From the NCBI GenBank assembly GCA_001600055.1, contig BCIV01000018.1, positions 372,001-436,000 on the forward strand: a stretch of 64,000 nucleotides of DNA, given 5' to 3'. The notes below the pieces were generated by a model that saw only the letters and a program-made list of their open reading frames with translations, did not search any database and was not told the origin of the DNA. Below, piece by piece: positions 22,065 to 34,763 of this stretch (position 1 is its first letter; each line of letters starts with the position of its first letter). Position numbers and translations under genes: made by a program. Origin of the DNA: Filobasidium wieringae (lineage: Eukaryota > Basidiomycota > Tremellomycetes > Filobasidiales > Filobasidiaceae).

Positions 22065-24149
22065 CTACTTGATGTACTGCTTGAGACCGAGAAGCCTCTT
22101 TCCAGCAGCATGCAGGGTATCCAGGTCCTTGCACTATAGGTCAAGCATTAGCAGACAATTCGGTAGAGTCAACAGGTGAAGAGCACTTACGAAGGCGAAA
22201 CGAGCGAACTTCTCTCCGATGGCCAAGTGATCGCGGCAGTAGAACTATGAAGGAAATCATGCAGTGAGTTACTAATCTCGATAACGGACTTCGACGATCT
22301 GACCTACTTCTGAAGGAGGGATTGCGACAACCTTGAGCTCCTGAGCCATGAACCAACAGGTTCTATAGCGAACTGATCAGTTGTAGGTCTCGAACGGTCC
22401 AAGCAAAGCTCGACTTACTCAAAGTCCCGTCCTCGTCCCTGAACCACATCGGGGAACTTGTACCCCTCCGGTATCTGAACCTTGCTCATATCGACCAGCA
22501 CAAAGTAACTGCCCTGGGGAAGGGTGAAGCTGAGCCCAAGTTGTTCGAAGTAGGAGCACAAGACGTCTCTTCGCTCCTGGTAGGCCTTGATCTGATCCGC
22601 AAAGAATTCCTTCTCAGTGGCCTTTTCGAGACCTTCTGCCACGGCTTCTTGAAGAGGAGAGTTGGTACAGAAGATGATACGGGTAGAGGCTTGCAAAGTT
22701 GCCAAAACGAGCTCGGAGGGTCCGATCAACCAACCTGCCATGATCAAGTCAGGTGAGCAGGTTGCGCAGTTGACCATTTCTCGCAAAGATAGACTCACCA
22801 ACTCGCCAACCAGTAGCAGCGAAAGACTTTCCAGCACTTCCAACGGTCAAAGTCCTGTCCCACATTCCAGGCAAGGCAGCAATCCTGACATGTTCGGTCC
22901 CATCGAATGTCAAACAATCGTACTAATTGCAACGACCGGAAGAAACAGTGTATAAGCTCAAGGGCTCGCCTTGGGTTGCACGGGATTGCTACTTACGACC
23001 TCATCAGCCAGCACAAGAACATCATGCTTCGTACAAATCTCGGCAATGGCAGTCAGCTCTTCCCTAGTGAAGACCTTCCCGGAAGGGTTGTGAGGAGTGT
23101 TGAGAATGACTACTTTGGTCTTCTCAGTGAAGGCGGCACTGTCATTGTCACAAACAAAGGTCAGTGATCTTTCGTTTTATTCCTCTGAAATACCGCACGA
23201 TTTTCCTGAGACTTACTCGAACTCGTCCAAATTCAACTTCCAATCTGCTCCCGTCCTTTTGGCGAACGACCCATCCTCAGGCGCCTCGGGGGGATGAAGT
23301 GGGACATAAACCGGCTTTCCTCCATTGAAGATGATACTGGCCAAGTATTGATCAAAGAAGGGTTCGATACAGATGACCTCATCTCCTTGATTCAGGAATG
23401 CAAGGAGGGCGGCATACATCCCCTCGTTTGCTCCGGCAGTGACGACGATCTCTTCGGGTTTGAGCTCGCGGTTTTGGGCGACGAGGTTTTCGAATTGAGG
23501 GGAATAATGTTTAGAGATGGCTTTTAGGAGCCTGGGTCGACCTCGAGGGTGGCTGGCGTGATGGGAGGATTGATGGGGATGCTAATCAGTAACAGGAAGG
23601 TTTTCGTTGATCAAGGCCAAAAGGGCTTACGAATAATGATTGCTCATAACGTCCCCGTTCATAGCCTTTTCCGAAGCTTGTCTGACCCACTCAGGGGGGT
23701 TCCAGTCTATGAGACAGGTGATCGTTAGCCCTATTCCCTGCTGATGGTTGACCCAAGTCAGACTCACTCATGAATCCTTGACCGAGGTTGATAGCATCGG
23801 GGGGCATGTTAGCAGGACTAAGAACGTCACCGATATCAGCATTGAGACTCCACCACCAAGCTGAGAGTAGTACTAACGTAAAGATACTCCATACATCAAG
23901 CTTGTCTGCTCCGCCCTGAGCAAGCTTCTTGCTCTGCTTCTTAGCGGTCCAACTCGTCTTGCTCAACCCCTGCATTCCTCCAGTACTCGATCCATTAGTT
24001 GCGGTCCCATTAGGTTGAGCCGAGGAGGTTGCCTGCGCGGTCTGAGGAGCGGTGGACATTCTTCGAAAAGCAATCCTTAAGTGTGGTTTGAAGCGGTAAA
24101 AGGCTTTAGGGAGAGAAAGGACAGATTGAGGTGATGGACGAGGGATCAT
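22065..24149 (-). CDS. BNA3: Kynurenine aminotransferase-type PLP enzyme
   Basis: Class I/II aminotransferase of the kynurenine aminotransferase / cysteine-conjugate beta-lyase group, converting kynurenine to kynurenic acid or acting on related amino acids. Visible motifs are PDAINLGQGFM near the start of the fold, VVTAGANEGMYAALLAF, the cofactor-binding NTPHNPSGK, LADEV, and the Schiff-base lysine in VGSAGKSFAATGWRVGW. ARFAFCKD closes the small domain. At least six introns are needed and the length is about 490 residues. Two starts are possible: the ATG at 24149 adds a 30-residue basic leader (RPSPQSVLSLPKAFYRFK) typical of mitochondrial import, while a second ATG at 24059 would give a cytosolic form. 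Dual targeting from one gene is plausible, as reported for this family in other fungi, but is inferred here. Confidence 0.88.
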
Positions 24150-25333
24150 TCAGCTTTTTTCTGCGCTAAATTGATCGGAAATTTTGCAAAGGCAATTTAA
24201 TGAGCAGGTAGATTATGCTTACCTGTATCTAGTGGTGGTAAGTTCTCTTTAGTAAGATGAGAGGCACTAGCGAGTTAATACGATGAGATGAGAACGGTGC
24301 TGCCAGGTCATCGAGCTGAGCTTGGACGATGAGGATATGCATGCTCATTGACTCGAAAGCACGTCAGTAAGCTCGGCTGCGGGGTCCCCGTTCTACCCGA
24401 AATTGAAAATAGCGTCATATCCATTCGCCCGAACGCAATCAAGGCGGGCTAGTGGCAATATCTCCGTCCCCAATCGTGTTTCGTGTGTCAAGACTTGCAG
24501 AACCACAAAGGTCAAGATGTTGTAGGCACATTGGCAACTGGGAAGGGTGGTATTTGTGTTCGGTCTGGTTCAATCATCGAGCACCTCAAATCCATCGTAT
24601 CTGAGGGGAAATTTGTCCAACATCGATTTGGCGCCACATCTCTGATTCATCCTGCAAGGCTGGATGTAAGACAGGCGAGGGGTCTCTCACAATTAACAAT
24701 ACAGGCCATACTATTAGGTCTGATGGTATAACAACTCAGGTAAGTATTCCGAAATACAGCCGGACGTGACTGTTGCAATTGTCAAGGCGACGAAGCTCAA
24801 TCGGACAGTCTCCCAGAGCAGGCCGAGGATGTCGATAATGCCAAGGAAAGAAACTGTTATGATCTGGAGCTTTCGGATGGAAACCGAACCGTTATTTATA
24901 TGTCATTATCATCCGTATCTGATGCTGCAACATCTCGCTCAGGTTATTACAAACGCTGATTGCGCAGTACCCCTTGAATGAGAGGCTCAAGGTTCGTGTT
25001 CAATGAATGGTCATGTGAATACTTTGCCGACTCGACAGTTACGTCAATCTGGTTTGCTGACTTGAACTCTTGATGTGTCGGTTACCATCGTCTTCGATCT
25101 CTGGATTCAAAATATGAGGAATATGGAAGCAGGTAACACTTGCGCCACTTGACGTGAGGACATGCATGCAGAGTCCGTAGAGGATTCAAATGCCTTATTG
25201 ACAGGTGTGTTCCAATCCTGATCGCCATAGGAAGGGTGCATTGATCTTTGCGATAATTCATTTATGTCTAATAATACAGTTCGTACCTGCACTTCCGGTC
25301 CGACCGCGCTTGCGATCAAGCAGTCCATGTAGA
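24150..25333. other. Intergenic region of about 1.2 kb without a supported gene
   Basis: Lies between the aminotransferase start and the SCO1 stop, both on the minus strand. Open frames here (24483-24731 and 24766-24981, plus) are short, carry no recognisable motif and cannot be linked into a longer frame. The aminotransferase promoter must lie in the left part. A non-coding or rapidly evolving gene cannot be excluded. Confidence 0.45.
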
Positions 25334-26539
25334 CTAGATAGCCTTCCCTGCATCCTTCCATTTGGCAACATGTTCCATCACCTTTGTCGTAATTTCGCTT
25401 GGCGTAGAGTTCCTTCCGAACGCATCAACAAACTGTCCTTCCGAATCCATCAAGTAGAAGAAGATACTGATGGACATCAACAAGATTAGTCTGAAGGTCG
25501 GTATCGATATAGCAGGATCCGGCTTACCTGTGATCAACCAGATAATCGTCTGTTGCTTTAGCATCAGGAGGAGTAGAGAAGTATACTCTGTACGATCGAC
25601 AAGCTTGCTTGACAGCTTCGAAAGGACCGGTCAGACCGACCATACGGGGATGGAATTCTAAGACACCCAGGAGAAACGAGGTGAGCTCGTAAACGAGATG
25701 CTGTGAGGTGAAGGGAGATTCATAGTCTTACCTGAAACATATCGTTTTACTTGGGAGACGGTATCACGAGCTGGGTCGCACGAGACAAAGACGGGTTGAA
25801 TGAATTCTTTTCCGACAAGTTTGTCTGAGAAACATTGTAGAGAGAGAAATCAGTGGATGCACTTTGCCGAGGCTAAACATACTACCACAGGAAACATACC
25901 GGTAGTCTCCACAACCGCACTAAGGGAGTCCAACATATCCGGGCAAATCTATCTCCCTTGTGTATCAGCCTCTTACTCTTGAGAAGCCCCTCTACTTTCC
26001 AGACTCACATCAGGACAGTTCGTGAAGCCGAAATAGATCAAATTCCATTTCCCCAGCAGGTCTTTATCCGTGAATGGTTGACCGTCCTGAGTGACTAGCT
26101 TGAAGGGTCCACCGATGTTAGGCTTCCCCACGGATTTGGTCATAGTTTCTTGTCCTAATCAACATGAGACAAACATTATGATAAGTCGGACCGATCGGAG
26201 GATGGTATCGGATTCCCGAAACGTACGCTTTCGTTCTTGTACTTTAGCCTTCTCGCTTTCAAAGTAGAAGTATAAACCCACACCGGTCACCATGAACAAA
26301 GCTCCTGCTCGCCACGTAAATGGCTAAGTAAGCAGGGGAATTTAATATTGTCGATCAAATGGAATGGTGAAGCCACGAAGTGTACTACTGACCCCGACGG
26401 CAGCAGCATCCCTAGCACCTGAGCCGGTTTGGTGAGAAATGCTTCGTCTAGCGACGAGCGGTTGTTGCCGAGTTAGAAGAGATGCTCTAGGAAGAGCGGT
26501 GTCAACGGTTCTAATAGCTTGCCTAGTACGAGCGAACAT
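25334..26539 (-). CDS. SCO1: Mitochondrial copper chaperone SCO1
   Basis: Inner-membrane thioredoxin-fold protein that delivers copper to the CuA site of cytochrome c oxidase subunit 2. The ATG at 26537-26539 opens [20 protein letters not shown], a basic amphipathic import leader. A single membrane helix ([21 protein letters not shown]) precedes the intermembrane-space domain: [22 protein letters not shown] and [15 protein letters not shown] followed by ICPDML. This gives the Cu-binding CxxxC, split by an intron between D and I. The third ligand is the His in [14 protein letters not shown], also split by an intron. [11 protein letters not shown] matches the family. All three copper ligands are present. 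About 285 residues and at least five introns. It is divergent from the paladin-like gene across a 350-bp shared promoter. Confidence 0.93.
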
Positions 26540-26892
26540 CTTGTCTAGTTTTTATATCTATTGAGTAGATGGGTACTCAGGTAAGGGGGTACACAAATAG
26601 CAGCAGATGCAGGTTATTATATCATGTGGAAGCTGTGGAAGGCCGACTTTCAAAGATCGAGAGCGTTTCTGATAATCGATCGAGGAGGAAATAAGGATCT
26701 TACGTAAGACTCATTTACGCGATGCAACTCCGATTGAACGGAACGACCTTCTCCTTCGTGACTTCTGCCCTTTCAGCTCACCAACAACGTGCATCCACCA
26801 TCGTTCGTATCCTGGTCGCCAAACGTATATAAAAGGTCTGAGGAAAGAAATCTCAGACGTGACTGTGCTCCTCCTCCTACCCCTAATCAATC
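26540..26892. promoter_or_regulatory. Divergent promoter, SCO1 / paladin-like gene
   Basis: A 353-bp region between two head-to-head starts. A strong TATA box, tatataaaa (26826-26834), lies about 60 bp before the plus-strand ATG and is oriented for the paladin-like gene. The SCO1 side holds AT-rich stretches around 26540-26640. No further elements were identified. Confidence 0.55.
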
Positions 26893-29800
26893 ATGGACAA
26901 GCTTGCTGGATTCCGACTAGACGGCATACCTGAACAACGGTCAGATTCAGCTCCACCTGCAAGTCAACAAGACCGCGATCTTGCTGCTACCTCACTCGAT
27001 ATACACACGCCTCAAGCATCTACCCTAGCGAGATATAACTCCATTGAAGAATCCGACTTTCCTGAATCAAGCCAGAAGTCAGATAGACGTCAATCTCACT
27101 CGGACTCAACACGACCATCAGTAAAGCCTTTTGGACTGGGAAACCGAGTCGCATCCGGTGGTCGAGAAGCCATGAACGGCCCAAGCACAGGGAACGGAAA
27201 TCAGACAATTCCCATATCCAGGGAAGCGTTTCATCGCTTCTCTAGCTCTGGAGCTAGAAGAGCTGAGGATGGGTTCGACAAAGTCAACAAAAGGAAACCG
27301 GTTGGGTTCAAGGACAAGCTGAAGAGGGAGGAGGCAGGGATTGTGAAACGGAGAAGCGGAGCAGTATTAGCTCGAGGGTGAGTAAATGTACTAGTACAGT
27401 TTGTGTTTGCCTGAGCCGATGAAAACGATACGGCGCAGATTCATTTTGAAAACAGGTGAGCTGGTAAATTTGAGGCAAGCGGGCTCGGGAACTGACTGAC
27501 CGCTGACATTTCTCTCAGATCATTATCCAACTGGCAAGTCCTCCCCAATCTGATGTTTGCAGCGAGTATACGAAACTGAGAAACTGAGTTTCATAACCTA
27601 TATATACAGGTCGAGCCTTAGACCTAGATTTCCACCTTGCAGACGCTCCCAACTGGCGTTCCCCGCGTGAAGAATCCCTGAATGTCTATGGAGTAGCTCA
27701 ACCAACATTATCCGGAGTCAAGTCCGTACTATCCTTATTAGGGTGTCGACCGGAAGAGAAACACAGGAGAGAAAGTGTTGATCTGGGTCTGAGAAGGAGC
27801 ATGAGTGTCGAGCAGGAGGGAACGGTCAAACCCAGTTCCGCTGTTTGGTTGTGCTTAAGGGAAGAACCAATTGGTGAGTAGAGCTATTGTCAGTGTTACT
27901 TCTCGGACTGGTTAATATTAATTTGATACTATAGTCCTTATCAATTCGAAGCCTTTTGTGCTAAGAGACTCAGCTGCGGCGAAGACTATGCTCTCACTTT
28001 CGGATCGAGCGGAGAACTTAGAGCAGATCGAGTTGAAACTAAAGGAAGATATCCTAAGGGAAGCTAGAAGGTGATTGTGTGATACCTAGAGCGCGATCGA
28101 CACAATAACTCATCTGTCACTACCTTTCTCCAGGTTTGGTGGTCTGGTCTTGACGCACGACGAACTTGAAAATGGCGATTTAGTGCCCACTTGGACGTCC
28201 GTAGATGCGGGCAGTGTTTACACGTTGAGAGAATCGTTTACGCGATTACGAGATGAAGGTTGGACGGTTATTTACCACAGGACCCCTATTTCGTCTGATA
28301 GGCCGATCGAAGTAAGCCAGAGAGAGAATCCTTTCGAAGAACAGGGCTGATGCGATGGAGCTCCTTGCAGGATAATTACCTGGATGCGTATGTTTCTGTG
28401 TTGAAATCGGTCGATCCTTTGAATACGTGTCTAGTGTTCAATGACGGTCTTGGAGCCGTTCGAGCGACCTATGCCATGATTGCAGCCCTAATCGTTAGGA
28501 GGAAACAGTACATGCTTCGTGATCTCGATGAACCTTTCTCTAGGGTCGGATCGGGAATATCTACACCAGTACCGGGTTTGCAGTCGAACCAGTTCTTCAA
28601 GCAAGCTGCGCAGAATCAAGCACAAAGCGCTGCTCTACTGAAGCTGACCAGACTTACGAGCCGAACGTTAGAAAATGGTAAGTTCCCGCTTCTCCTGCAA
28701 GTAGAATCACGAACTAAAGAGGTCTGAATCATAGCATCTGATCCCAAAACAGCAGCTATGGCAACGGATCTACTCGTCAACCACCCAACGCTGCTAGAAT
28801 CCCTTAGAAACGCATATACGGGTAATTATCAGGTCATCCTCTCCCTCCTGTCTTCGATTGACCAAGGGAGAGAAATGAAGAATCTGGTTGATACTCTCAT
28901 CGAGAACTGTGATCAAGTTGTTAACCTCCGAGAGATTATCCTGGAGTGTAGACTTCAGTATTCGGTTTCTGGAGCGGACGAAAAAGCACGCGTGGTTTGG
29001 CTAGATAGAGCTGTGCAAGCGCTCGAGCGTTACTTTTTCCTTATCGCCTTTGCAAGTTACGTAGAAGACGAAAACGCTGGATCTTCCGGCCGCAAATTCT
29101 CTGAATGGCTTTTGACTCGCCCTGAGATCTGGAACCATATTCGTGCGCTTCGTCGGCGAGGAGGTAGTCGACTGTTCGTATTCAGTCCTATCAACGATCT
29201 ATCTCTGCTGTCAAGGGTCATTCTTCCTCATCAGCATGTTCAGGACATCAAGGGCAAGAGTTCCAAGCAAGGTGGAGAAGTGGATCAGTACGAGAACCGG
29301 GTTTTGGGCGATGAATGGTCACAATACACTATCGCCAATCGGAGTGGAATTATTCTCCGAGCGGGAACGTTGCTCAAGTCTGATCAATGGCAAACCGATT
29401 CCGCTGATTCTAGCGAACAAGTACAAGGGGCTATCGGATTCCGTCATATCCCATCGTCACTGATTTTCGCCCTAGGATCTTCGAATGCCGACTCTGTCAT
29501 CCCGATTCTTGAGCGAGTACAAAAGGTGCTTCCCGATATCAAAAAGGTTTTATGGATCAACTTGCGAGAGGAACCGATCGTCATGATCAATTCCGTTCCA
29601 TACTGTCTCAGGAAAGAGTCGATGAGTCTACGAAATCTCAAGGACTATTCTGGAGTCTCGCCTAGTCGACTCGAGATCTATGACGAAAGATTAGCTTCAG
29701 ACGTGATGTCGGAACTTCGCACTTTCGACGGCAAATTGTTGCTCCACGAGGAGTCTGACGATCGGTATGTCAGGCCGGTTTGGGAAGACGTCGAAGAAAA

Positions 29801-31973
29801 AGAAGTCCAAACTGTTCGACAGGTCATGGAGATGACTAAGCGATCGGTTCAGGAAGCCGAGCTACAGTACATTCGTCTTCCCATTACCTCGCGTTCGATC
29901 ATCGAATTTGACGACGTTCAAGCTCTGATATCCATCTGCTTGCGGAATGATCTCGACAAAGACACAGCTGTCATCCTGAACGATCAGTTGGGTCGCGGTA
30001 GGTCAACCGTTGTCAGCGTCTTGATGAGCCTTATCATTCGCTGGATCAAACGTAATAAGTCGAAGAATGCCAGCGGCCCTATCAGAACACCTCGACTACA
30101 GGCCAAACCCAACACTCGAAGTAGCTGGCAGCTTGTCAATAGTTGCCTTCGATGCCTTCGTTACAGCGGGCTGGAAGTCAAGCGAGAGGTCGATGACGTT
30201 GTAGATCTCTGTGGCGATTCGTACAACGTGCGGGAGGTGATCGAGGACCTATACAAGAAAGCGGATGCTGCCGAGAATGAAAACGCGAAGAAATCATATA
30301 TCAAGCAATGCAAGATTGCTCTCAGGATCTACCTCGAGCTTCTACAGTTCCAAGCATATCTGAGCGAGGTTAACCCAGACACCGCTACCGAAAAGGTATC
30401 GTTCCAGCAATGGGTCAAAGCTCAACCTGTCTTTGCCACCTTCGACGAGGAGATCCAACATGGTGATCTAGACATCTTAATGCCTATCCCGACTGTGGAT
30501 ACTCTCGATGGTCCGGCCACTTTAGACGAAGCGGAGAGGATCGTGCTTAGTAGACACGGTTCTATCCTTTCCAGCGGTACTATCATCAAGTCTGACTTGT
30601 TCTTAGGGCTCCAGAAGCAGAGTTTGCCGGAACGTGTAGAAGGTGCGGCCAATTTCCGTGAGGTACCTTTGGTTTTACCTTCACACGGTCAAAGTCCGAG
30701 CGACCGTAAGCTTTACGGGACCGGGATGCCCACTGCTATCGGTTTGAGAAAGGCTCTCGCACGAATGGAAGCTCAGCCAGGCGGACCGCGCCATGTTGTT
30801 TGGACATCCCTACGAGAGGAGCCGGTCTTATACGTTGCAGGCATACCTTATGTACTGCGATTGGCGGACAAGCCTATCACAAATATCGAAGCGCAGGGCG
30901 TTGAGGCGTCAGTAGTCGAAGGCCAGGAGCAGAAATTCAAGGGCGATGTGCTCGCTGAGATCGAGGCGACTGGTCGAATCCTTCTACACGATGAAGTTGA
31001 AACGACCCCCGGCTCGTTCGAGATCGTCCCGATCTACGAAACCGTGGAGGAGCACGATGTGATGACGCCTAGAGAGCTATACGAACAGGTCCAGAGTGAG
31101 GGTTATAATGTTGAATACCAGCGGTATTGTGTCACGGACGAGCGAAGCCCGATTCCGGCTGTGTTCGAGGCTCTCGTTGACAGCATTCAGAACCATCTCC
31201 AGGAAAGGAAGACAGACTTCGTGTACGTATAGGGGTTTACATGTCGCTTTGTGCGTAGTCTGACCTCTTTTTGTGCAGTTTCAATTGTCAAATGGGTAGA
31301 GGTACGTTCTCATGATGTGCAGGCTGCGCTTTGACCCTTCTAACGTTTACATTAATAGGGCGCACAACGACTGGTATGATCGTCAGCTCGATTATCGCTT
31401 CTGTTGAGGGTTCGAGTGAAGCATTACGCAAGGATTGGGAGGACGAGGAATCTCGCGAACTTTCTCTTGGCGCCAGCTTGAGTCTCGAAGATGTATCCGA
31501 GGAGGTGATTTACAAAAGAGGTAAGATTGTGTCCTATCCTCCTAGAAAGTTCTAACCAACAGCTTGCTTCAATTCGTAGGGGAGTACAAGATGATTCTAC
31601 AGTTGATCTCCGTCATGCTGCATGGAAGTGAAGCGAAATTGATCGCTGACCGTGCAGCTGATACGATGAACGGAGTACAAAACCTTAGAGAAGCCGTCTA
31701 CGAGTGAGTCGTGAAAGGCTGTTGAGAGATGCTCGCACCAAGCACTTACATGTCTTTCACAGTTACAAACTCAAAATCGAGAGCATGTCCGAGGGATCAG
31801 GCCGTGCAACCATGACGCGATTAGCTTTGAACTATCTCTACCGATATGCCATGCTTATTGTACTGGCCGAGTATCTCCTCGAAAACAAGGAGCAGAGCCA
31901 ACCATCCTTCAAGAAATGGATCGAGCAGAAGCGAGAGGTGGTTCGAATACTGTCGAGACAGACACTCGACTAG
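26893..31973 (+). CDS. Paladin-like protein with three PTP-like phytase repeats
   Basis: Large protein (about 1,500 residues) of the paladin group, built from repeated PTP-like phytase domains related to inositol-phosphate and protein phosphatases. After a Ser-rich tail, three repeats can be seen. Each starts with a variant of W-LREEPI-INS-P-LR: CLREEPIVLINSKPFVLRDS, NLREEPIVMINSVPYCLRKE, SLREEPVLYVAGIPYVLRLA. Each ends with a P-loop. The P-loops differ: repeat 1 is FNDGLGAVR, repeat 2 is LNDQLGRGR and repeat 3 is FNCQMGRGR, so only repeat 3 (around 31285-31370, across an intron) keeps the CX5R catalytic Cys; the other two have Asp. The arginine is kept in all three. The 824-codon exon (28758-31232) is uninterrupted, which is unusual here. 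Catalysis by repeat 3 and a regulatory role for the others are inferred. Confidence 0.9.
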
Positions 31974-32607
31974 ATGACTAGCATGACTAGCTTATCTCGA
32001 GAACATCATCTATAGCTATAATATCTATAATACATATACCGAATGTAAAAACAAGTGCTGCATAATACCGATATTTGTGTCTGCGAGCGGCTCGAGATCC
32101 CGTCCGATGTCCGTGCTTTGGCCGTTTCGGGAGGTACACCGGAACCAAACGCAGCCAGAGTGACCTCAGCGAATATGTCAGACGACGTCCCGAACCTGAG
32201 AACCCTCTGAGATTCTGACAGCTCCGGAAAATAGGTTTCCCCTCCATTTATCCAAGCCACCGACAGAAGGTGATCTCCGCGAATGGAGACACCAAAAATA
32301 GGTTCCCCGCCACTGCCGCATGTCTAGCGCTCACTAAGCGAACAGCTGAGCGGGGCTGTCCGGACCGACCGCTCTAGCTCGAGGATATCTTTTTCGAACC
32401 GCGGCAATCGTTCACATCAGCCCCAGCTGATTCTTGGTCAGCCACGAGGTCCCGAGGTCGGTTAGCCATGGGGAAAGAGGGGCTCGGAGAGTTCTTCTCC
32501 GCGGGATATACTTCATGTTCGAACATATATAAGAAGGGGGTCCGGGGGTGAGTCTGTCAAAGTCTTGTAGGACCGTTTCCACATCGCTCATACGTTATAC
32601 AGACAAG
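31974..32607 (+). promoter_or_regulatory. Intergenic and promoter region of the MFS gene
   Basis: 634 bp between the paladin-like stop and the MFS start. A TATA-like element, catatataag (32524-32533), lies about 80 bp before the ATG at 32608. The stretch 32320-32460 is rich in CCGA/CGGT and similar GC-rich short motifs that might bind zinc-cluster regulators, but I cannot assign one. No coding region was seen. Confidence 0.45.
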
Positions 32608-34763
32608 ATGGCAGACAAGAACGATATCCTCAAGATAGAAGAAGGTCGCGATGACGGCAATGCCGGTCTACACCAGTACATACCAGAAGAAGGGTTCTCG
32701 ACCGAACGTCGAGCCGCGATCGAGAAGAAGCTCAAGCTCAAGCTCGACATGCGATTCAGCGTTCTCGTTCTTATTTACATCTTGAATTGTAAGTCGGATG
32801 CAGGACGGTTCAAGGGACACGGATGTTGATTTCTGTGACATGCAGATATCGACCGAAACAATGCATCGCAAGCGCGACTGAAGGGTTTCGAGCGTGATCT
32901 CGGTCTGAAGGGGCAGGACTTTGCAACCGTCTTGTCCATCGTTTACGTTGGATATATTCTCATGCAAGTCCCAAGTAACATGGTGCGTGGATCCCCGTTA
33001 TGATTTTCCTCCGTTACGCAAAACTGACCGAGACTCCGTCTTCACAACCAGATCATGAACAAGATCTCCCGACCAAGCTACTATATCGCCGGGGCCATGT
33101 TGATTTGGGGAATGATCGTAAGTACCCCTTGCTGCTGTTCTGTCTCGTTTCTTAACCTCATTGGATTTACCCTTACCTGCTCAGTCTACCGTGACCGGTA
33201 TCACCAACAGTTTCAAGGAAGTCCTCGTCGCTCGTTTCTTCCTCGGATTCGTGGAAGCCGTCTTCCTGCCTGGAGCGCTGTTCTTGCTGTCTAAATGGTA
33301 TACGAAGAAGGAGATCGCTTTGAGGTATACGATCTTGTTCTGCGGAGTGAGTCTTTTGGTCTTTGTTCGAGGTCTGTTCGTGAGGAAGAGGGCTGACGGT
33401 GTAACGTGGATGTAGAACTTGATTTCCAACGCCTTTGGTTCTTTGATCGCTGCAGGAATTCTTGGTAATATGGAAGGAGTACTCGGTCATGCCGCCTGGA
33501 GGTCAGTTCCTAGCTCTTTCATTTCCAACACACACACATCCACTAAACCTTCATCGTTCCGGCTCTCAGGTGGCTCTTCTTCATTGAAGGAGCCCTAACG
33601 ATGTTCGTCGCGATCATAGCGGGCGTAGTCCTCCCCGACATGCCTCACAATTCCAAAGGTTTCTCCGCTGAAGAATTGACCGTAGCTCAATTGAGGTTGA
33701 TGGAGGATACTGGGGAGATTGATGAGGATGGGAAAGACGAGAGCGTTTGGTTCGGTTTGGGATTAGCTTTGAGGACTCCTAGACTGTGAGTTTACGCGTT
33801 GATGAATTGCAAGACGATAGAGTAGCTGATCACTGGCGATCTTGCTGCAGCTACGTCCTGATGATCTCCCTTATCGCCGTCGTAACCGGTCTATCATTCA
33901 ACGCCTAGTAAATCATCCTCAGTGTTATTCAACTTGAAATCCCGAGCTGATCTTTCTGTCATATCACAGTTTCCCATCGTTGACCAAGACTCTAGGATTT
34001 AGCAACACTAAAACCTTGCTCCTCTGTGCTCCTCCCGTATGTTTTCCTGTCTTCTTTCACGGATAAGCCGTTCACTGACCCCTCCCTCTCCCTGACTCGC
34101 GTAGTGGGTCTTCTCCTGTCTAGTGGCCCTGATCAATTCTTGGCACGCGGATAAGACCCAAGAAAAGTTCTGGCACTCCGTTTGGCCCCTCGGGATGGGT
34201 ATCGTAGGGTTCATCATCAGTCTATGTACGATGAATACCGCTGCTCGGTATGTCAGTCTGTTCTTACAAGGTGAGTTTCCTGAGTGTGATCCTGGGCAGA
34301 GGTGGAGGAATGGAAGGTTGATTCGATTTGGTTTCGGGGTGGTAGCGGGAAGTTATGCGGGGTATGTTATCATGTACAGTTGGATGGCGAGTTCTTTCCC
34401 TCGTCCTCCCGCTATGAGGGCGGTCGCTATTGCTCTGTGAGTCACGCATGGTTTACTAGACTTGAATTCGTTTCACTGATGAGAAAGCTCTTCATCGCGA
34501 ATAGTTTGAACGCCGTTTCACAATTAGGAAACATCGCCGGTTCTTACGTCTGGTCGTCAACTTGGGGCCCAACGTATCGAAATTCGTACATCATCGTCCT
34601 GGTCTGTTTCGTTGCCGGGATCGCCGGGAACTTGTGGTTCTCTATGATCTTGAGGAAGATGAACAGGCAGTTGGAGGATCAGGAGAGGAGGTGGGAGGAA
34701 GCTGGGGAGGAGAGACCGAGAGGAGGAAACGTTGCTCCTAAAGGGTTCCGATTTTTGTATTAG
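32608..34763 (+). CDS. MFS permease, allantoate/anion-cation symporter family
   Basis: Twelve-helix plasma-membrane carrier of the anion:cation symporter group (Dal5, Tna1, Vht1 relatives), which import allantoate, nicotinate, biotin or similar organic anions. The N-terminal cytosolic part is followed by LDMRFSVLVLIYILNYIDRNNASQARLKG (written here across an intron: LNYIDR), which is the family-defining first helix and loop. Later segments are GYILMQVPSNM, ARFFLGFVEAVFLPGALFLL (helices 4-5), WYTKKEIALRYT and WRWLFFIEGALT. The second half has helices around 33850-34760 and ends in a charged tail. About eight introns and 500 residues. An in-frame ATG at 32548 lies upstream, but the TATA box at 32524 favours 32608. 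Substrate cannot be told from the sequence. Confidence 0.9.
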
